A stretch of DNA of 64,000 nucleotides, taken from the NCBI RefSeq assembly GCF_910592395.1, contig NC_088317.1, positions 4,400,001 through 4,464,000 of the forward strand. Reading direction: 5' to 3'. The notes beneath the pieces were generated by a model. That model ran no database searches. It was not told the DNA's origin and saw only the letters and a program-made list of their open reading frames with translations. Numbering within the stretch: position 1 is the stretch's first letter; every line of letters begins with the position of its first letter. Origin of the DNA: Lineus longissimus. Taxonomy: Eukaryota; Nemertea; Pilidiophora; Heteronemertea; Lineidae. Below are positions 10,420 to 22,255 of this stretch, one piece after another. The translations under genes were made by a program, and so were the position numbers.

Positions 10420-11614
10420 CTTCAGGTTGTTTGTTGAACCTGAAATTAATCAGTGACATCATTAACCATTTGAGCGCGTTAGTTGCTGTACGGCGATGAG
10501 AGACCAATGCCTCTTTAAACTGCCCAAGCACCTTTCAGACATCATTAATTTAGTTCTGCTCAGTATTCATAGACGGCACTCATGTATGTCAACAGGTTAC
10601 ACAACTTTTTCACGGCTTGTTTTGGCCAAATTCAGAGTTTTTAGGGCAATGCAACCTTGTTTCTTTCCATTACGGAAACGATATCTATCATCACACTGGC
10701 CTGGGCAGCGGACCCCTGATTGCGATGGACCCTATGGGCCCCTGACACGTGATGCATGGCGTACCTAAACTGTTTCCTGATATGTATTTACTTTGTGGGC
10801 TTATTGCCAAAACAGTACCTCGGCCATCACAGCTTTTTGTCGTAATGCAGCCCAGAACATGTACCAATTAGGAAATTGGCACTCGCAGGAAAAGGCCAAA
10901 CCTCGCCCTGCCGACTGGACATATATTTGTCAAATAGGTCATACTGGGGTGTTGACTCCGTCCCAAGGTCACATTGAAACTAAGAGCATGCCATACAGTG
11001 CATAGAATTTGGAAAAGGATAGGCCAGTTCGTCACATCCTTGGAAATGGGTCGATCAAAAAACCAATATTTAACGAAGGGACAAATGAAGTCGACCTTGT
11101 TCCCACTAACTGGTGAGACCTACTTCATCTTCTTCTCAATGCATGCCAACCAGTCCCGTGGTGTTTCCTTGTTCAAGTCGTCAGTGTCGGCCAAACAATA
11201 TTGGTGTTTGTATCTATCCAACCCATTGCTTTGACTGATGACCTGCTTACCTTTAGGCTCTATACCTCCACTGGCATGTGTATATCAAATAATGGAGAAA
11301 TCGGGCAGACGGATGCTGTAATTTCTACTTCAAAGAACGCATTGTTTCTGTTCAGACTACACCTACTGTGGTCATTAAGGAAGCTCAACTATTGAAGGGA
11401 TTCGAGGAATGTCTACCAGGAAACATCAATACTGAACATAATGGAATGAGGTCACATGAATAGATATGATGTAGGGCATGCTCATGCATGCTCAGGCATT
11501 GCATGAAATATGAATGAGATATCACTTGATAAAAGATAATGACTAAAGTCTTTTGAGTTTTGAATATGCATGTTCTCTATGGAAGTGTGCCATGGTGCTG
11601 TTCTTGGTGACATA
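10420..11614. other. Conserved spacer upstream of TRIM copy 2
   Basis: Nearly identical to 5597-6790. It includes the minus-strand acceptor at 10440-10441. No separate gene is supported. Confidence 0.5.
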
Positions 11615-12007
11615 AGTTGCGCATACACCATGAAATATTTGTGGACCAATTGCACGTACACCACCACATTGCCGTGACAAATTTGTTCGGCAATCCATTG
11701 CCGGTACAAATTGCCGGGCGAATTTGTCCCATCAAGCTAGATGGCCCAAATTCGCCCGGCTTGTTAAAAGCTCTGCTTTGTCGTGGTGTATGCGCTAATG
11801 GATCGGCAATTAGCTAGTTAGATGGTTGGACGACAGGCGGCACTTTCGAAATGGCGCTTTCTGCTTATTGTTTGCGCGCCATCTGTTGCCGGATTTTATA
11901 ACTAGCTGCAGCGCTGGTGTACGCGCTTGTTGGATTTTCGATGCTGCGGCATTGGTTCGCGAACCAAGATTTGTGGTCCATTTTTAGGTGGTGTACGTGC
12001 GGCTATA
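11615..12007. mobile_element. 393-bp MITE-like insertion in unit 2
   Basis: The same element, position and ATA flanks as 6791-7183, so it was inserted before the duplication that made units 1 and 2, or was spread by conversion. The corresponding site in unit 3 is empty (around 17800-17812). Confidence 0.65.
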
Positions 12008-13049
12008 GATTATGTTGGTTTTTTATCTTCCCCACGACGGCCTCAGAACACCTGCTCTACATACGGTGTATATTCTGCATTCCACATCAAATCCAGCGAC
12101 TACTCGCTATATATGCAGACAAGGGATCTTTTTCACGCTCATCGCAGCGATAATGGTCACAGGTCATAGATTCTACCACAGACCATCATAGAATCTATGA
12201 TGGGATCCTGAATAAAGCATAGTTTGTGTTAATCATCATAGATTCTACCACAGACCATCATAGATTCTATGAACCTTAGCCTGTGTATGATACAATTCGT
12301 GTCAAACTTCATCCTCCTATTGAAGGCCTTTCTGTCATTCCTGAAATACACTCAGTCCCACTGTGTGAGTGTATTTCCGAAGTGAAACAAATGCCTGCTT
12401 TGTGAGGGGATCAAACTTTTAGATTTGACCTACAAACATACACTAGAGTAACACATGTTAGATGCGTACCCATGCTCCCACTATCTCCGTGGAGCCAAGA
12501 AATCGACATTGGTACAGTTGATTGGTTTGTGTGGTATTAATGCACTTATCTCCAGATCATCTATAGATATCTCCGGCACGGCCATTGCACTTTGGCTTGT
12601 ACCTGTCAGCGCGCATTAGCAGGAGAGATTTTAACTCTACATTTTTTACTTGGGGATGTTTTTTCATAAAAGTACTACACTTATATCTCAATTGTGACAG
12701 CACCAACAAAGATTTTATGCAATAAAAGAAGGATGCGTCTAATTGTCATGCCGGTGTAACGTTTTTGGTTGTTCCCCGTATTCCACTCCGGGTTTCAAAC
12801 AAAATCCAGCTGGAGACACCTATTGTATCCTTCCCAAACAATGATAGGAAACACTTCCCAAATAATAAAATGGAAACGCTCAAAAACACCGGCACTGATG
12901 ACTGTTTAAGAACTAGGCGCCCTTATCAGGGAAGCTCTCTGTAGTCGCAAACATCTCAAGGTTCACAGTAATAACTGATCCAATGAAGTCCAAGGTGACA
13001 TCATGAGGGCTAATCTGGCATGGAACCCTATTGTTGATAGTATTAGCTA

Positions 13050-15056
13050 TCAGCACTTGAACACTTTAATTGTCTGACCGTGTGACATGACAACTATGTG
13101 ACCATCTCTTGTGGAAACCCTGGCTTCATTGTCTGCTCGTCTAACGTTCATGTGTGCAATCTCATAATAATCAAACTCTTTCCATTCCAATTTGTTTTCT
13201 TTATCCTGGAGACGAGTAAGATAAACATATTCAATTTCTTCCCCTTCTTCACTAGTAACATCAGTTAGAAAGAGATTGTCCCACATTGTTGCTAATACAT
13301 CCATCACATTTCCCATGGCAATGCCTTTTGGAGGACAAGTTGTTATTCTCTGTAGTCCGGTGTCCTGTATCTCATAGACAGAAACATTAGAGTACCCATT
13401 TACAAAGATGAACTTCCCACCACATGTTATCCTCTTGGAATTGTTTACATAAGTGTCTCGATCAAGTACAGTTTTATATTCCATGTGCCCATCCTTATCC
13501 ACAACAGTGATCACTTTCTGTTCCTCTTTGGTCTTGCCTAGGATGACATACTCCGGTTTAAGGGTGACGCCCAGTGACAGAGGTTTGGTAAGATGGATGT
13601 CCCGTGTGGAGCTGATGTAGCCAGTCTCAGGATCAAACAACTTGACACTGGAGGTTTCATCCCCTGTACCATCAGAGAGGACAGCAATTTTACCATCAGG
13701 GGTGGCAGACATATCATACAACGGAGGGACGTGATCTCTAAGTGTATTTTTCAGTGTCACTGGGAACTCGTAGATGTCAATTGCCTCTGCTGGTTGGTCA
13801 GGTTTTACTGGATGAGCGACAGCATAATACTTCGGACCTAGGACAGCAACGCATGGAATGAACATCTCCTCTGAAACAACCTGCATCTTATAGTGAAAAA
13901 TTTCCTCTGGTTGAAATTCTTGACAAGATTTGCTTATTTGTCCGCAACAAGTTTGTCCAACTGCTGGGGTAAAACTGTAGTTCTGTGAGTTCAGATCCAT
14001 AAGTTGATTTCGAAATTCACTTCCTTCAGCATCATCCCCAGCTGTTGCAGTGGCTTCCAAACTCTGCTGAATTTCTTTAACTCGATCAAGGTACACTGGA
14101 TTATGCTCAGTCTTGGATAGCAATTGAGATGCTCCGTTAATCAGTGACTGGAGTCGCTGAACCACTCCTCTTACCTTCTCCAAACACTCGGGAATGTCCC
14201 TGACAATTTTGTAGTCCATTTTGACTTGTTTTTTCAAGTCCTCCTTCCATTTGACGATCTGGTCGATGCACTTCTGAGCGTGGTCCTCAATTTCTTTGAT
14301 CAATGTGGCCTGCTGGTCAACAACTGGGGCCATAGCTTTCAGGAGAGTCAGCTCTTTCTGAAGTTCTTGCATCTTCTTCAACTTTACCTCCGTTTGTCTG
14401 AGGGTTCCCTTCAGAACATCGATATTTGCCCGGATGGTGTCTGCAAGTTGTTCACTGTCATGATCACCATGATCAAGCAAGACACAAATCTTACACACTG
14501 GTTCCTTGCAGGTTCGACAAAAACGAATGAGTAGTTTGTGGTGCATTTTGCACAAAGGTACTTTACCCTGCCTTTTCAACAGTAATGATGTCAAGATATG
14601 TTCTTTGGTGGCCTTATTCATACCATGGGCATGAGAGCAGTCTTTGCAGATGTTCAGATTGTCACACTCTGAACAGATATTGACTGCTGGCACTTTCTTC
14701 TGCTTGTAATCACAAAGATCACATATGACATCATCTGCGGCATTCTCAATCGTTTCTTGTCCTTGGCATTCTTTTTCATCTTCCTCAGGTACAACCGCAC
14801 GTTCTGTGTCGGTGTCTACGGCATCTACCATATTCCCTGTGAAATCCACCATTCCATTCACACCATCCCAAGGTCGTGGACACTCAACTTTACAAGACGG
14901 ACAGGCGAACACCTCACTTCCACTTTCAAGGCTATCAAGGACAGTTGACAGGCATTCCGTGCAGAAGCTGTGTTTGCAGTTCCCTACTATCTTCAGGGGT
15001 CTTGTCTCAAAACATATCAGACAGCTCGATGTGACGTCTGGAGCTTGTGACGCCAT
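13050..15056 (-). CDS. TRIM-family RING/B-box protein, copy 3 (668 aa)
   Basis: Intact single-exon gene with RING (ligands from C12 to C55), both B-boxes, coiled coil and propeller-like C-terminus. It is 62-65 residues shorter than its neighbours because the acidic VDKDG-rich insert is replaced by a short segment (KTKEEQKVITVVDKDGHMEY), leaving one VDKDG. The coiled coil is nearly identical to copy 2. The start, Kozak context and upstream acceptor (15077-15078) are conserved. The shorter insert may be ancestral, with trinucleotide expansion in the other copies, or it may be a deletion. Likely RING E3 ligase activity; no SPRY or other named output domain is evident. Confidence 0.92.
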   Translation of the reverse strand: MASQAPDVTSSCLICFETRPLKIVGNCKHSFCTECLSTVLDSLESGSEVFACPSCKVECPRPWDGVNGMVDFTGNMVDAVDTDTERAVVPEEDEKECQGQETIENAADDVICDLCDYKQKKVPAVNICSECDNLNICKDCSHAHGMNKATKEHILTSLLLKRQGKVPLCKMHHKLLIRFCRTCKEPVCKICVLLDHGDHDSEQLADTIRANIDVLKGTLRQTEVKLKKMQELQKELTLLKAMAPVVDQQATLIKEIEDHAQKCIDQIVKWKEDLKKQVKMDYKIVRDIPECLEKVRGVVQRLQSLINGASQLLSKTEHNPVYLDRVKEIQQSLEATATAGDDAEGSEFRNQLMDLNSQNYSFTPAVGQTCCGQISKSCQEFQPEEIFHYKMQVVSEEMFIPCVAVLGPKYYAVAHPVKPDQPAEAIDIYEFPVTLKNTLRDHVPPLYDMSATPDGKIAVLSDGTGDETSSVKLFDPETGYISSTRDIHLTKPLSLGVTLKPEYVILGKTKEEQKVITVVDKDGHMEYKTVLDRDTYVNNSKRITCGGKFIFVNGYSNVSVYEIQDTGLQRITTCPPKGIAMGNVMDVLATMWDNLFLTDVTSEEGEEIEYVYLTRLQDKENKLEWKEFDYYEIAHMNVRRADNEARVSTRDGHIVVMSHGQTIKVFKC

Positions 15057-16090
15057 CTTCAGGTTGTTTGTTGAACCTGAAATTAATCAGTGACATTATT
15101 AACCATTTGAGCCCGGTAGTTGCTGTACGGCGATGAGAGACCAATGCCTCTAAAACTGCCCAAGCACCTCCCAGACATCGTTAATTTAGTTCTGCTCAGT
15201 ATTCATAGACGGCACTCATGTATGTCAACAGGTTACACAACTTTTTCACGGCTTGTTTTGGCCAAATTCAGAGTTTTTAGGGCAATGCAACCTTGTTTCT
15301 TTCCATTACGGAAACGATATCTATCATCACACTGGCCTGTGAAGTGGACCCCTGATTGCGATGGACCCTGTGGGCCCCTGACACGTGATGCATGGCATGA
15401 CTCAACTGTTCCCTGATATGTATTTACTTTGTGGGCTTATTGCCAAAACAGTATGTCGGCCATCACAGCTTTTTGTCGTAATGCAGCCCAGAACATGTAC
15501 CAATTAGGAAATTGGCACTCGCAGGAAAAGGCCAAACCTCGCCCTGCCGACTGGACATATATTTGTCAAATTAGGTCATACTGGGGTGTTGACTCAGTCC
15601 CAAGGTCACATTGAAACTAAGAGCATGCCATACAGTGCATAGAATTTGGAAAAGGATAGGCCAGTTCGTCACATCCTTGGAAATGGGTCGATCAAAAAAC
15701 CAATATTTAACGAAGGGACAAATGAAGTCGACCTTGTTCCCACTAACTGGTGAGACCTACTTCATCTTCTTCTCAATGCATGCCAACCAGTCCCGTGGCG
15801 TTTCCTTGTTCAAGTCGTCAGTGTGGGCCAAACAATATTGGTGTTAGTATCTATCCAACTCATTGCTTTGACTGGTGACCTGCTTACCTTTAGGCTCTAT
15901 ACCTCCACTGGCATGTGTATATCAAATAATGGAGAAATCGGGCAGACGGATGCTGTAATTTCTACTTCAAAGAACGCACTGTTTCTGTTCAGACTACACC
16001 TACTGTGGTTGTTAAGTAAACTCAACTATTGAAGGGATTCGAGGAATCGTCTACCAGGAAACATCAATACTGAACATAATGGAATGAGAT
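15057..16090. other. Conserved spacer upstream of TRIM copy 3
   Basis: Homologous to 5597-6640, with a few substitutions. It ends at the target site of the 1039-bp element. No gene is supported. Confidence 0.5.
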
Positions 16091-17129
16091 GGCTTGTGGT
16101 ATTCGACTCGATGACTCGACGACGCGATGGCTCGATGACGCGATCGTTGCTATGGATTTTGCTAAAATACGGAATCCCATGATCCTGGTCTCCGGGCTAC
16201 CGCTGCAACAACAGTGGTTTAAGCTCAGCCTTTCCATACCCAGCTTCGGTATGTGGAAGGATGTGCCCCCCCCCCCGCCATGGCCACTGAAGATTGGTCC
16301 CCGCGATTGATTTTGATATTTAAAGCACTCGCGAAAGTTTCATAGCATGCAAAATGACCGGAGATTTAATTGACAAACAAGCTTCTAGTGGCCAATGTCA
16401 GATGTCATGTGGTAGTCCGTCAACAATCGGAATTTCGCATATGTGCAGTTTTTTAGACTCAGTCACTCAGTCCCTCTTCCGTCCCTTGAAATTTGCCCCC
16501 CCCCCCCAATACATCAGCCCCTATACATGCTTTCCGAAATTGGTGGCTTGCATTGGAACTAACTTTTTCCCCCTTGTCCGTCATTAAAGGCATTCAAGTG
16601 TGTTGGTCAACCATGACTATCTCCTTTGTCCCTCCACCATAGGCCTAGTTTCCCCTTATGACATCACTATTTCGGACACTCAGCGCCCCATTTCTGGAAA
16701 GGTGTATAGGACATTTAATATTGCCGTGCTGAACGGATATCCAGAGCCAACCTTGTCTCCAGGAACTGGCGTGTCATTTTAAGATTGGAATTTCTGCTCG
16801 TAAAGAACCTGGGTAGGAGGTTGATCTGAACCAGCCATATTTAGGTGTATTTAGCTGTATTGACGGTAAGATACCAGTGGCTTGCATAGCAACATGGAGC
16901 ATGGTTTTATCAAAAATGCGAACTTGTAGGAAACGAAAAATGGTCGGATTAGATACGGTGAAAACAGCTGGAAAGGGGTTGGTAATGATCGGTTCTTTTT
17001 TATTTTCCTCCACTTATGATTCTATGTATAAATTACAGTCCAAGCAGTGATATTCTTTAAAAAGATTCCAACTTGATCGCGTCATCGAGTCATCGCGTCG
17101 TCGAGTCATCGAGTCGAATACCACAAGCC
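16091..17129. mobile_element. Non-autonomous DNA transposon with about 55-bp TIRs and 9-bp TSD
   Basis: The left end begins GGCTTGTGGTATTCGACTCG and the right end is its reverse complement. The inverted match runs about 55 bp with one mismatch. Flanking GAATGAGAT occurs at 16082-16090 and again at 17130-17138. Units 1 and 2 carry the intact empty site (gaatgaggtcacatg). TIR length and the 9-bp duplication fit a Mutator-like (MULE) element; hAT would normally give 8 bp. No transposase ORF is present, so it would depend on a partner element. Confidence 0.88.
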
Positions 17130-17177
17130 GAATGAGATCACATGAATACAATATCATATAGGGCATGCCCAGGCATG

Positions 17178-17655
17178 TGTTATGGTGCAAATCTTTGATG
17201 ATTTGGAAGATATGTATATTGTTCATTATTCTATATTTCTAAACACAATCATTCTCAAATTTTACTTTTACCTTCTGATATGACTTAACACAGCTTGGTC
17301 AGGATTTACATTTAAACAATGGTTTTATGATTAGTATTGATAAGCATGTTATAGATGTAGGAATAGCTACTCCAAAACATGTTACTGTTTACAATGGTTT
17401 TGCATTGTTTGTATTTCTGTCTCTACGTAATTTATGTCATTAGTTACAAGTTTTCTTGGTGAATCTAATGTTATTGTGGAGTAATTCAGGTTTGGACTCC
17501 AGACTGGGAACACACATATTTGGACTTCCAATTTGTATTTGTAATTGTAACTGTCAATGTATTTGCTTTCATGAAAGTTTATTGAATTAGAAGAAGTGAA
17601 CAGAACCTACAGGACTCCAACTTATTTCTACCGCTAGTCTCTTCCCCCATAATAC
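17178..17655. other. Unassigned extra sequence in unit 3
   Basis: About 480 bp present between catgcccaggcatg and ctcaggcattgcatg in unit 3 but absent from units 1 and 2. No clear terminal repeats were found, so insertion here or deletion in the other units are both possible. Confidence 0.4.
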
Positions 17656-17821
17656 ATGCTCAGGCATTGCATGAAATATGAGTAAGATATCGTTTGATAA
17701 AAGATAATGTATGTTAAAGTGTTTTATGGACTCAAGTCTTTTTAATTTTTTTTCGATATGCATGTTCTCTATGGAAGTGTGTCATGGTGCTGTTCTTGGT
17801 GACATAGATTATGTTTGGTTT

Positions 17822-17877
17822 TTAGCTCAGCTGACAAGCTGAGCTATTCATATGAGTAAATGGTAGAATGAATGTCC

Positions 17878-17915
<38 letters not shown>

Positions 17916-18671
17916 TAAACAGGCACGTTTCAAAACTATGGCGGATAGGCGATAGATTTTCCCTATAAGCCATTTAGACCCTTCAGGACTCCTGAATAGA
18001 CCAAGTGTGGGTCCGGCAGGATTAACAGTTTGGCCACCAGGGGGCAAAAAGCCTAAATCACAAAACAATTTTTTGGCGCTTTATTCAAGCAGATAGAAGC
18101 TTGAAATAAAGTTGAAAAGGACCGCATACATGTAGGTCTTGAAACTACTAAGAGTAGTTTTGATTGATACTACCAGTTGGCGTTACTGAGCCAAAATCTG
18201 TGTTGACCTAGTTTAAGCTTGATTTGAATTTCCCGCTCTTGTATGACTCTGAAGGTTGTGGGTTCCAATCCCACTTCGGGTCAATTTTTTTTTTTTTTAA
18301 TTTTTACTTTTTTCACTTGTAAATACATTTTCTTTACTTTTTTGAATAATTTGGTGGGCGGCCATCTTGGTTTTTTTTTCTATTTTAAAGCCTTTGCTGT
18401 ATCCAGAGTGACATGAATTTTATGGTTGGTGTACAATAAGTCTCCTTTACATGATATCACATGGGCTTTCTATTTGACCTACTTTTCAAGGTCAGCCTGG
18501 CTCAGGCACTTAGATTTGACTAATAAGTGGCATATTTGTCACCATTTAAAAGTCTTTTTACTTTGGTATGTTTGCCTGATATATTGACAAAACTGAGGTT
18601 GAAAGAGATCTATCGGGTACTTTCCATGTTCATATATTTCAGCTGAGCACCAGGCCCTTGGGCCTCTTGTT
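17822..18671 (+). mobile_element. Dispersed AGCTCAGCTGA...GGCCTCTTGTT repeat, copy A
   Basis: Starts with a small hairpin (agctcagctgacaagctgagct), carries a (TCTG)n microsatellite near 17876, and ends with a GGCCCTTGGGCC hairpin followed by TCTTGTT. A tRNA-like B-box (GGTTCCAATCC, 18261-18271) sits before a poly-T run. A near-identical copy lies at 29098. It interrupts unit 3 where units 1 and 2 read ggttttttatcttcc, so it is a recent insertion. Class unresolved (SINE-like or a non-autonomous hairpin-ended element). The ORF through the TCTG repeat is not regarded as a gene. Confidence 0.8.
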
Positions 18672-18810
18672 TTCTTCTCCACGACGGCCTCAGAACACCT
18701 GCTCTACACATCGTGTACATTCTGCAATCCACATCAAATCCAGCGACTACTCCCTATATATGCAGACAAGGGATCTTTTTCACGCTCATCGCAGCGATAA
18801 TGGTCACAGG

Positions 18811-19689
18811 TTGCAGCAAAAATAATCACTCATTTGCGGAATTCCACAGTGAAAAACAAGGCTAGTACGAACATGGTTCTCTGATCTGGCCACACGCTCC
18901 GGTCCATTACCATAACCAGCCTCTGCTAATCGACAATGTCCATCAATTATCCCTCTTCGCATTCACAGATGATTATCATTTTGACATTAACCGGACATAG
19001 ATATAAATGACCGCAGTGTAGACTGGGCTCTCGTTCATTACACCAAAATTGATTGGGAAGGTCACTTGGTCATTAACCGCAGCGTAACTGAGGGGTGGCT
19101 GAGGTACCCATCGATATTTTGATATAAATGTGGTGTTATTTTTGCCATGTCAGACTTATTCCAGTGGTCGTAACCAGCCAATGACAGTATCGGCAAATCT
19201 TCGAAATGACATGTACCATTCCTCAGTATGATGGTGTCGTTATCTCAATTAAGTGATGAATGCTATTGTTCATTCCCCCTTCAATCAATATGGTTCCAGA
19301 TACTACCTCGAATTCCCCTTTAATCAATGTGGTCAGATTGTGATAGAAGTGACAGCATTGCATTGAGGTCCAAGCAGGCTGGTGATGTCAGGCAGACATT
19401 TGGGGCAGACACAGTACTATAAATTTCTTCAATTGTTTCATGTTGATTGTGCTTTGATGATTGGAGGAAATTATGATTTGTTCCAACACAACCATCAAAT
19501 AAGTTACAGGGACTAACTATTGCCAACAGTTATATCGAGTGACATCTCGAAAAAATACATGTACCATACCATATTGTGATGGTGGTAATACCACAAGTGA
19601 CGAGTCATGATGCTATCTCATGTTCCACAGCAATCAATGTGGCCAGTTTGTGATAGAAGTGGCTATGTGGTAAAGAACCTCAGATGGAC
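18811..19689. other. Intronic sequence without gene
   Basis: Unique sequence after the end of the TRIM array. Short related segments (ccatatgatggtg-like, ccagtttgtgatagaagtg near 19324 and 19636) hint at an old local duplication. No coding signal. Confidence 0.4.
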
Positions 19690-19990
19690 TGATGATATTG
19701 GAGGAACCCGGGGGAGATCGTATGGCGCTATACTGGTACAGTATCCTCCTTGAGTATGTGGTGAACTGGGTCACAGTCTTGGTTCCGTGGTTGGCCACGG
19801 CGGCGCCAGCATTACGGACGTGCCCCGGTCACCCGGCCATCCCCGCCCGTGTGTTACGTCACTCGGCTGCACTCAGTATTTCCCGCTGTACTGTCGATGA
19901 CGCAACGACGCGTAATATTGTTACGTCATTGACAGAGCGGTGTTGAAGCGGAGAGAGGAGCGGGTTCGAACGTGGAAAGTGACGAGCTGA
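19690..19990. promoter_or_regulatory. CpG-rich island with CRE-like sites; possible internal promoter
   Basis: A locally GC/CpG-rich patch in an AT-rich intron holds two identical TTACGTCA octamers (19854-19861 and 19921-19928) and a TGACGCAA half-site (19898-19905), resembling CREB/ATF sites. An 84-codon frame (19692-19946) crosses it, but no phase-0 donor fitting the PDZ1 exon was found, so no coding exon is called. Mammalian DLG genes do use alternative promoters upstream of PDZ1. The promoter call is inference. Confidence 0.3.
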
Positions 19991-20209
19991 GATAAAATCG
20001 AGTATTAATCAACGTTAGTCGAGTCTTTCATTTAGCAAAACTATTGCTACAATAATTATTCTTTTCATTTGATTTTTCGTTCGATACTTTATTTGACCAA
20101 TCTGACTGTTCAGAGGTTGCGCAGCATTAGGAGGTCACGTCTAACTTAAATTTTGAGATTGTATCACAATCGTAGTTGACGTTTTCCAATGCTGATTGAA
20201 CCTCAACAG

Positions 20210-21035
20210 CATTTTTCGGCCATCCTGGCATCCCCGAAAAGTCCATTCCCTTCTTTACAGTATCAAACTCAAACTCTGTTGCCATCCCAAAAACACCATT
20301 GCCCCTCTTTACAGAATCATAGACTTGAACTCTGTCACCATCCCAAAAACACCATTCCCATCTTGACAGAATCATAGACTTGAACTCAGTCACCAACCCA
20401 AAAACACCATTCCCCTTTACAGAATCAAAGACTTGAACTCTGTCACAACCCCAAAAACACCATTCCCCCTTTACAGTATCATAGACTAGAACTCTGCAAC
20501 CATCCCAAAAAGTCCATTCCCCTTTACAGAATCATAGACTTGAACTCTGCAACCATCCCAAAAACACCATTCCCATCTTAACAGAATCATAGACTTGAAC
20601 TCAGTCACCATCCCAAAAACACCATTCCCATCTTAACAGAATCATAGACTTGAACTCAGTCACCATCCCAAACACACCATCCCCCTTTACAGTATCATAG
20701 ACTTGAACTCAGTCACCATCCTAAAAAGTCCATTCCCCTCTTTACTGTATCAAACACTAGAACTCTGCAACCATCCCAAAAAGTCCATTCCCCTTTACAG
20801 AATCATAGACTTGAACTCTGCAACCATCCCAAAAACACCATTCCCATCTTAACAGAATCATAGACTTGAACTCAGTCACCATCCCAAACACACCATCCCC
20901 CTTTACAGTATCATAGACTTGAACTCAGTCACCATCCCAAAAAGTCCATTCCCCTCTTTACTGTATCAAACACTAGAACTCTGCAACCATCCCAAAAAGT
21001 TCATTCCCCCTCTTTACTGTATCATACACTTGAAT
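20210..21035. repeat. Minisatellite, about 55-bp period
   Basis: Roughly 15 imperfect units containing agaatcatagacttgaactc and ccatcccaaaaacacc. It lies in the intron before PDZ1 and includes no splice-site sequence. Confidence 0.85.
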
Positions 21036-22204
21036 GCTGTCACCTTTTCTCTTCAATATCGGAGGAGAAACATTACCAAGTTGCAATAATCTCTGCTTGA
21101 GTCCCATCCACATCTATTATCTCCTTCTAACGTAACTTCTACTGCATCAAGGAGCACTTTCATCCTTCTTCACTTCATTTGGATTGTTTGCAGAGCATAT
21201 TTCCTCGATTAATACATCACTTCAGAGCAATTAACATGGCTGTTTCTTTAGAGGGAAATGTATAGCGGATCACTTGGTTGCCATTGCCCTAATTGTCTAT
21301 CCTGAATAGTGCCACCATGTACCAAGGGCTAAGACGGGTTCCAAGAAAAGGTTAGCTCGGTCAGTGAATCAGCTTTTCTAGGTGAATGTGATCAGAATCC
21401 TTGCTTATTTGCTGACAGAAGCATGTTTGATTTAAATCGTCCTCCAAAGGAATTCATTCCCAACATGAACGGTTTATAGACCGGACCCCTTCCATTTCCA
21501 CCACGTTATTTCTTCGGGCTAAAAACATGGTTTCCTCCTGAGAACCTGATATTTCTGAACCTGCGACTCTGCTCGGCATATCAAACTCTCCTGCCAGAAA
21601 TTTCAATCGGCGATTAATCTCCCATATCTTGTTACGCAAACATAACAAAATTAAATCATTGATGTCGGATGACATGGTAATGCTTTCGTTTCATTTATCA
21701 TCTTTGTGATTATTTACGAGCTGATGCTAAGATGGGAAATAAATTTGGGCGTAACGCTTACTGACGGGAGGAAGGATGAATCATTCTGCTGAAAGTTTCG
21801 TGTCCGTGTGATGCGTGTGTGAAGATTTCAGTGTTTTTGTGCTAGCCCAGTCCGTTTCAGGGGCAGATTTGAAGAAGTATTACCATGAAAATGACATTAA
21901 AATCTGTGTGGTCGATTTGGGATATTGGGATGAAAATGTGATTGTGTCCTTCAGCTCTCACTCATACCACTGTCACGAGACTGAGACTCACTCCTACCCT
22001 CAGAGCTTATTAAGTAAAACTAGTAATTATTGGTGGACCCGTTGAGGAGCAGCTGGTCATCATAGAGAAACTATACAGATTTCCCCACGAGTTTCGGGGA
22101 GAGACTTGGGTCAAAGTGACCTGAAGCTTTGATGGGTTGCTGGTGCTATAGGATCATATTGTAGTAGCCTGTAACTTACCTTGTTCTCCTCTTGTGTTTT
22201 TCAG
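21036..22204. other. End of the long pre-PDZ1 intron
   Basis: No gene seen. It ends in the acceptor cttgtgtttttcag directly before the first PDZ1 exon. Confidence 0.5.
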
Positions 22205-22255
22205 TTGAATGGCAGTGAAGCTGACTGGGAATATGAAACAATATCTCTTGAACGG
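22205..22255 (+). CDS. dlg: DLG exon: start of PDZ1 (LNGSEADWEYETISLER)
   Basis: 51 nt, phase 0 to phase 0, bounded by tttttcag and gtaggt. It encodes the short pre-PDZ1 motif and the first strand of PDZ1 (human DLG1 VNGTDADYEYEEITLER). The last 15 nt and the first intron bases seed the 38-bp minisatellite that follows. Confidence 0.93.

Larger units (their letters stand above)
7378..12201. repeat. Tandem TRIM unit 2 (about 4.82 kb)
   Basis: Starts at gggatcctgaataaag and aligns along its full length with unit 1, including the 393-bp insertion at 11615-12007 and the stem-loop at 7519-7553. Differences from unit 1 are scattered substitutions plus a block of divergence in the TRIM coiled coil. 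Confidence 0.9.
12202..18810. repeat. Tandem TRIM unit 3, expanded by insertions
   Basis: Aligns with units 1 and 2 from gggatcctgaataaag to ggtcacagg. Its extra length comes from a 1039-bp TIR element (16091-17129), about 480 bp of unassigned sequence (about 17178-17655) and an 850-bp dispersed repeat (17822-18671). It lacks the 393-bp insertion found in the other units. Confidence 0.88.

Noticed and set aside
17844-18068. Open frame through TCTG repeats (also 29120-29356)
   Set aside because: Lies wholly inside a dispersed repeat and is a product of the tetranucleotide run.
19692-19946. 84-codon frame beginning MILEEPGG... as an alternative DLG start
   Set aside because: No donor in the phase required by the PDZ1 exon; kept only as a possible promoter region.
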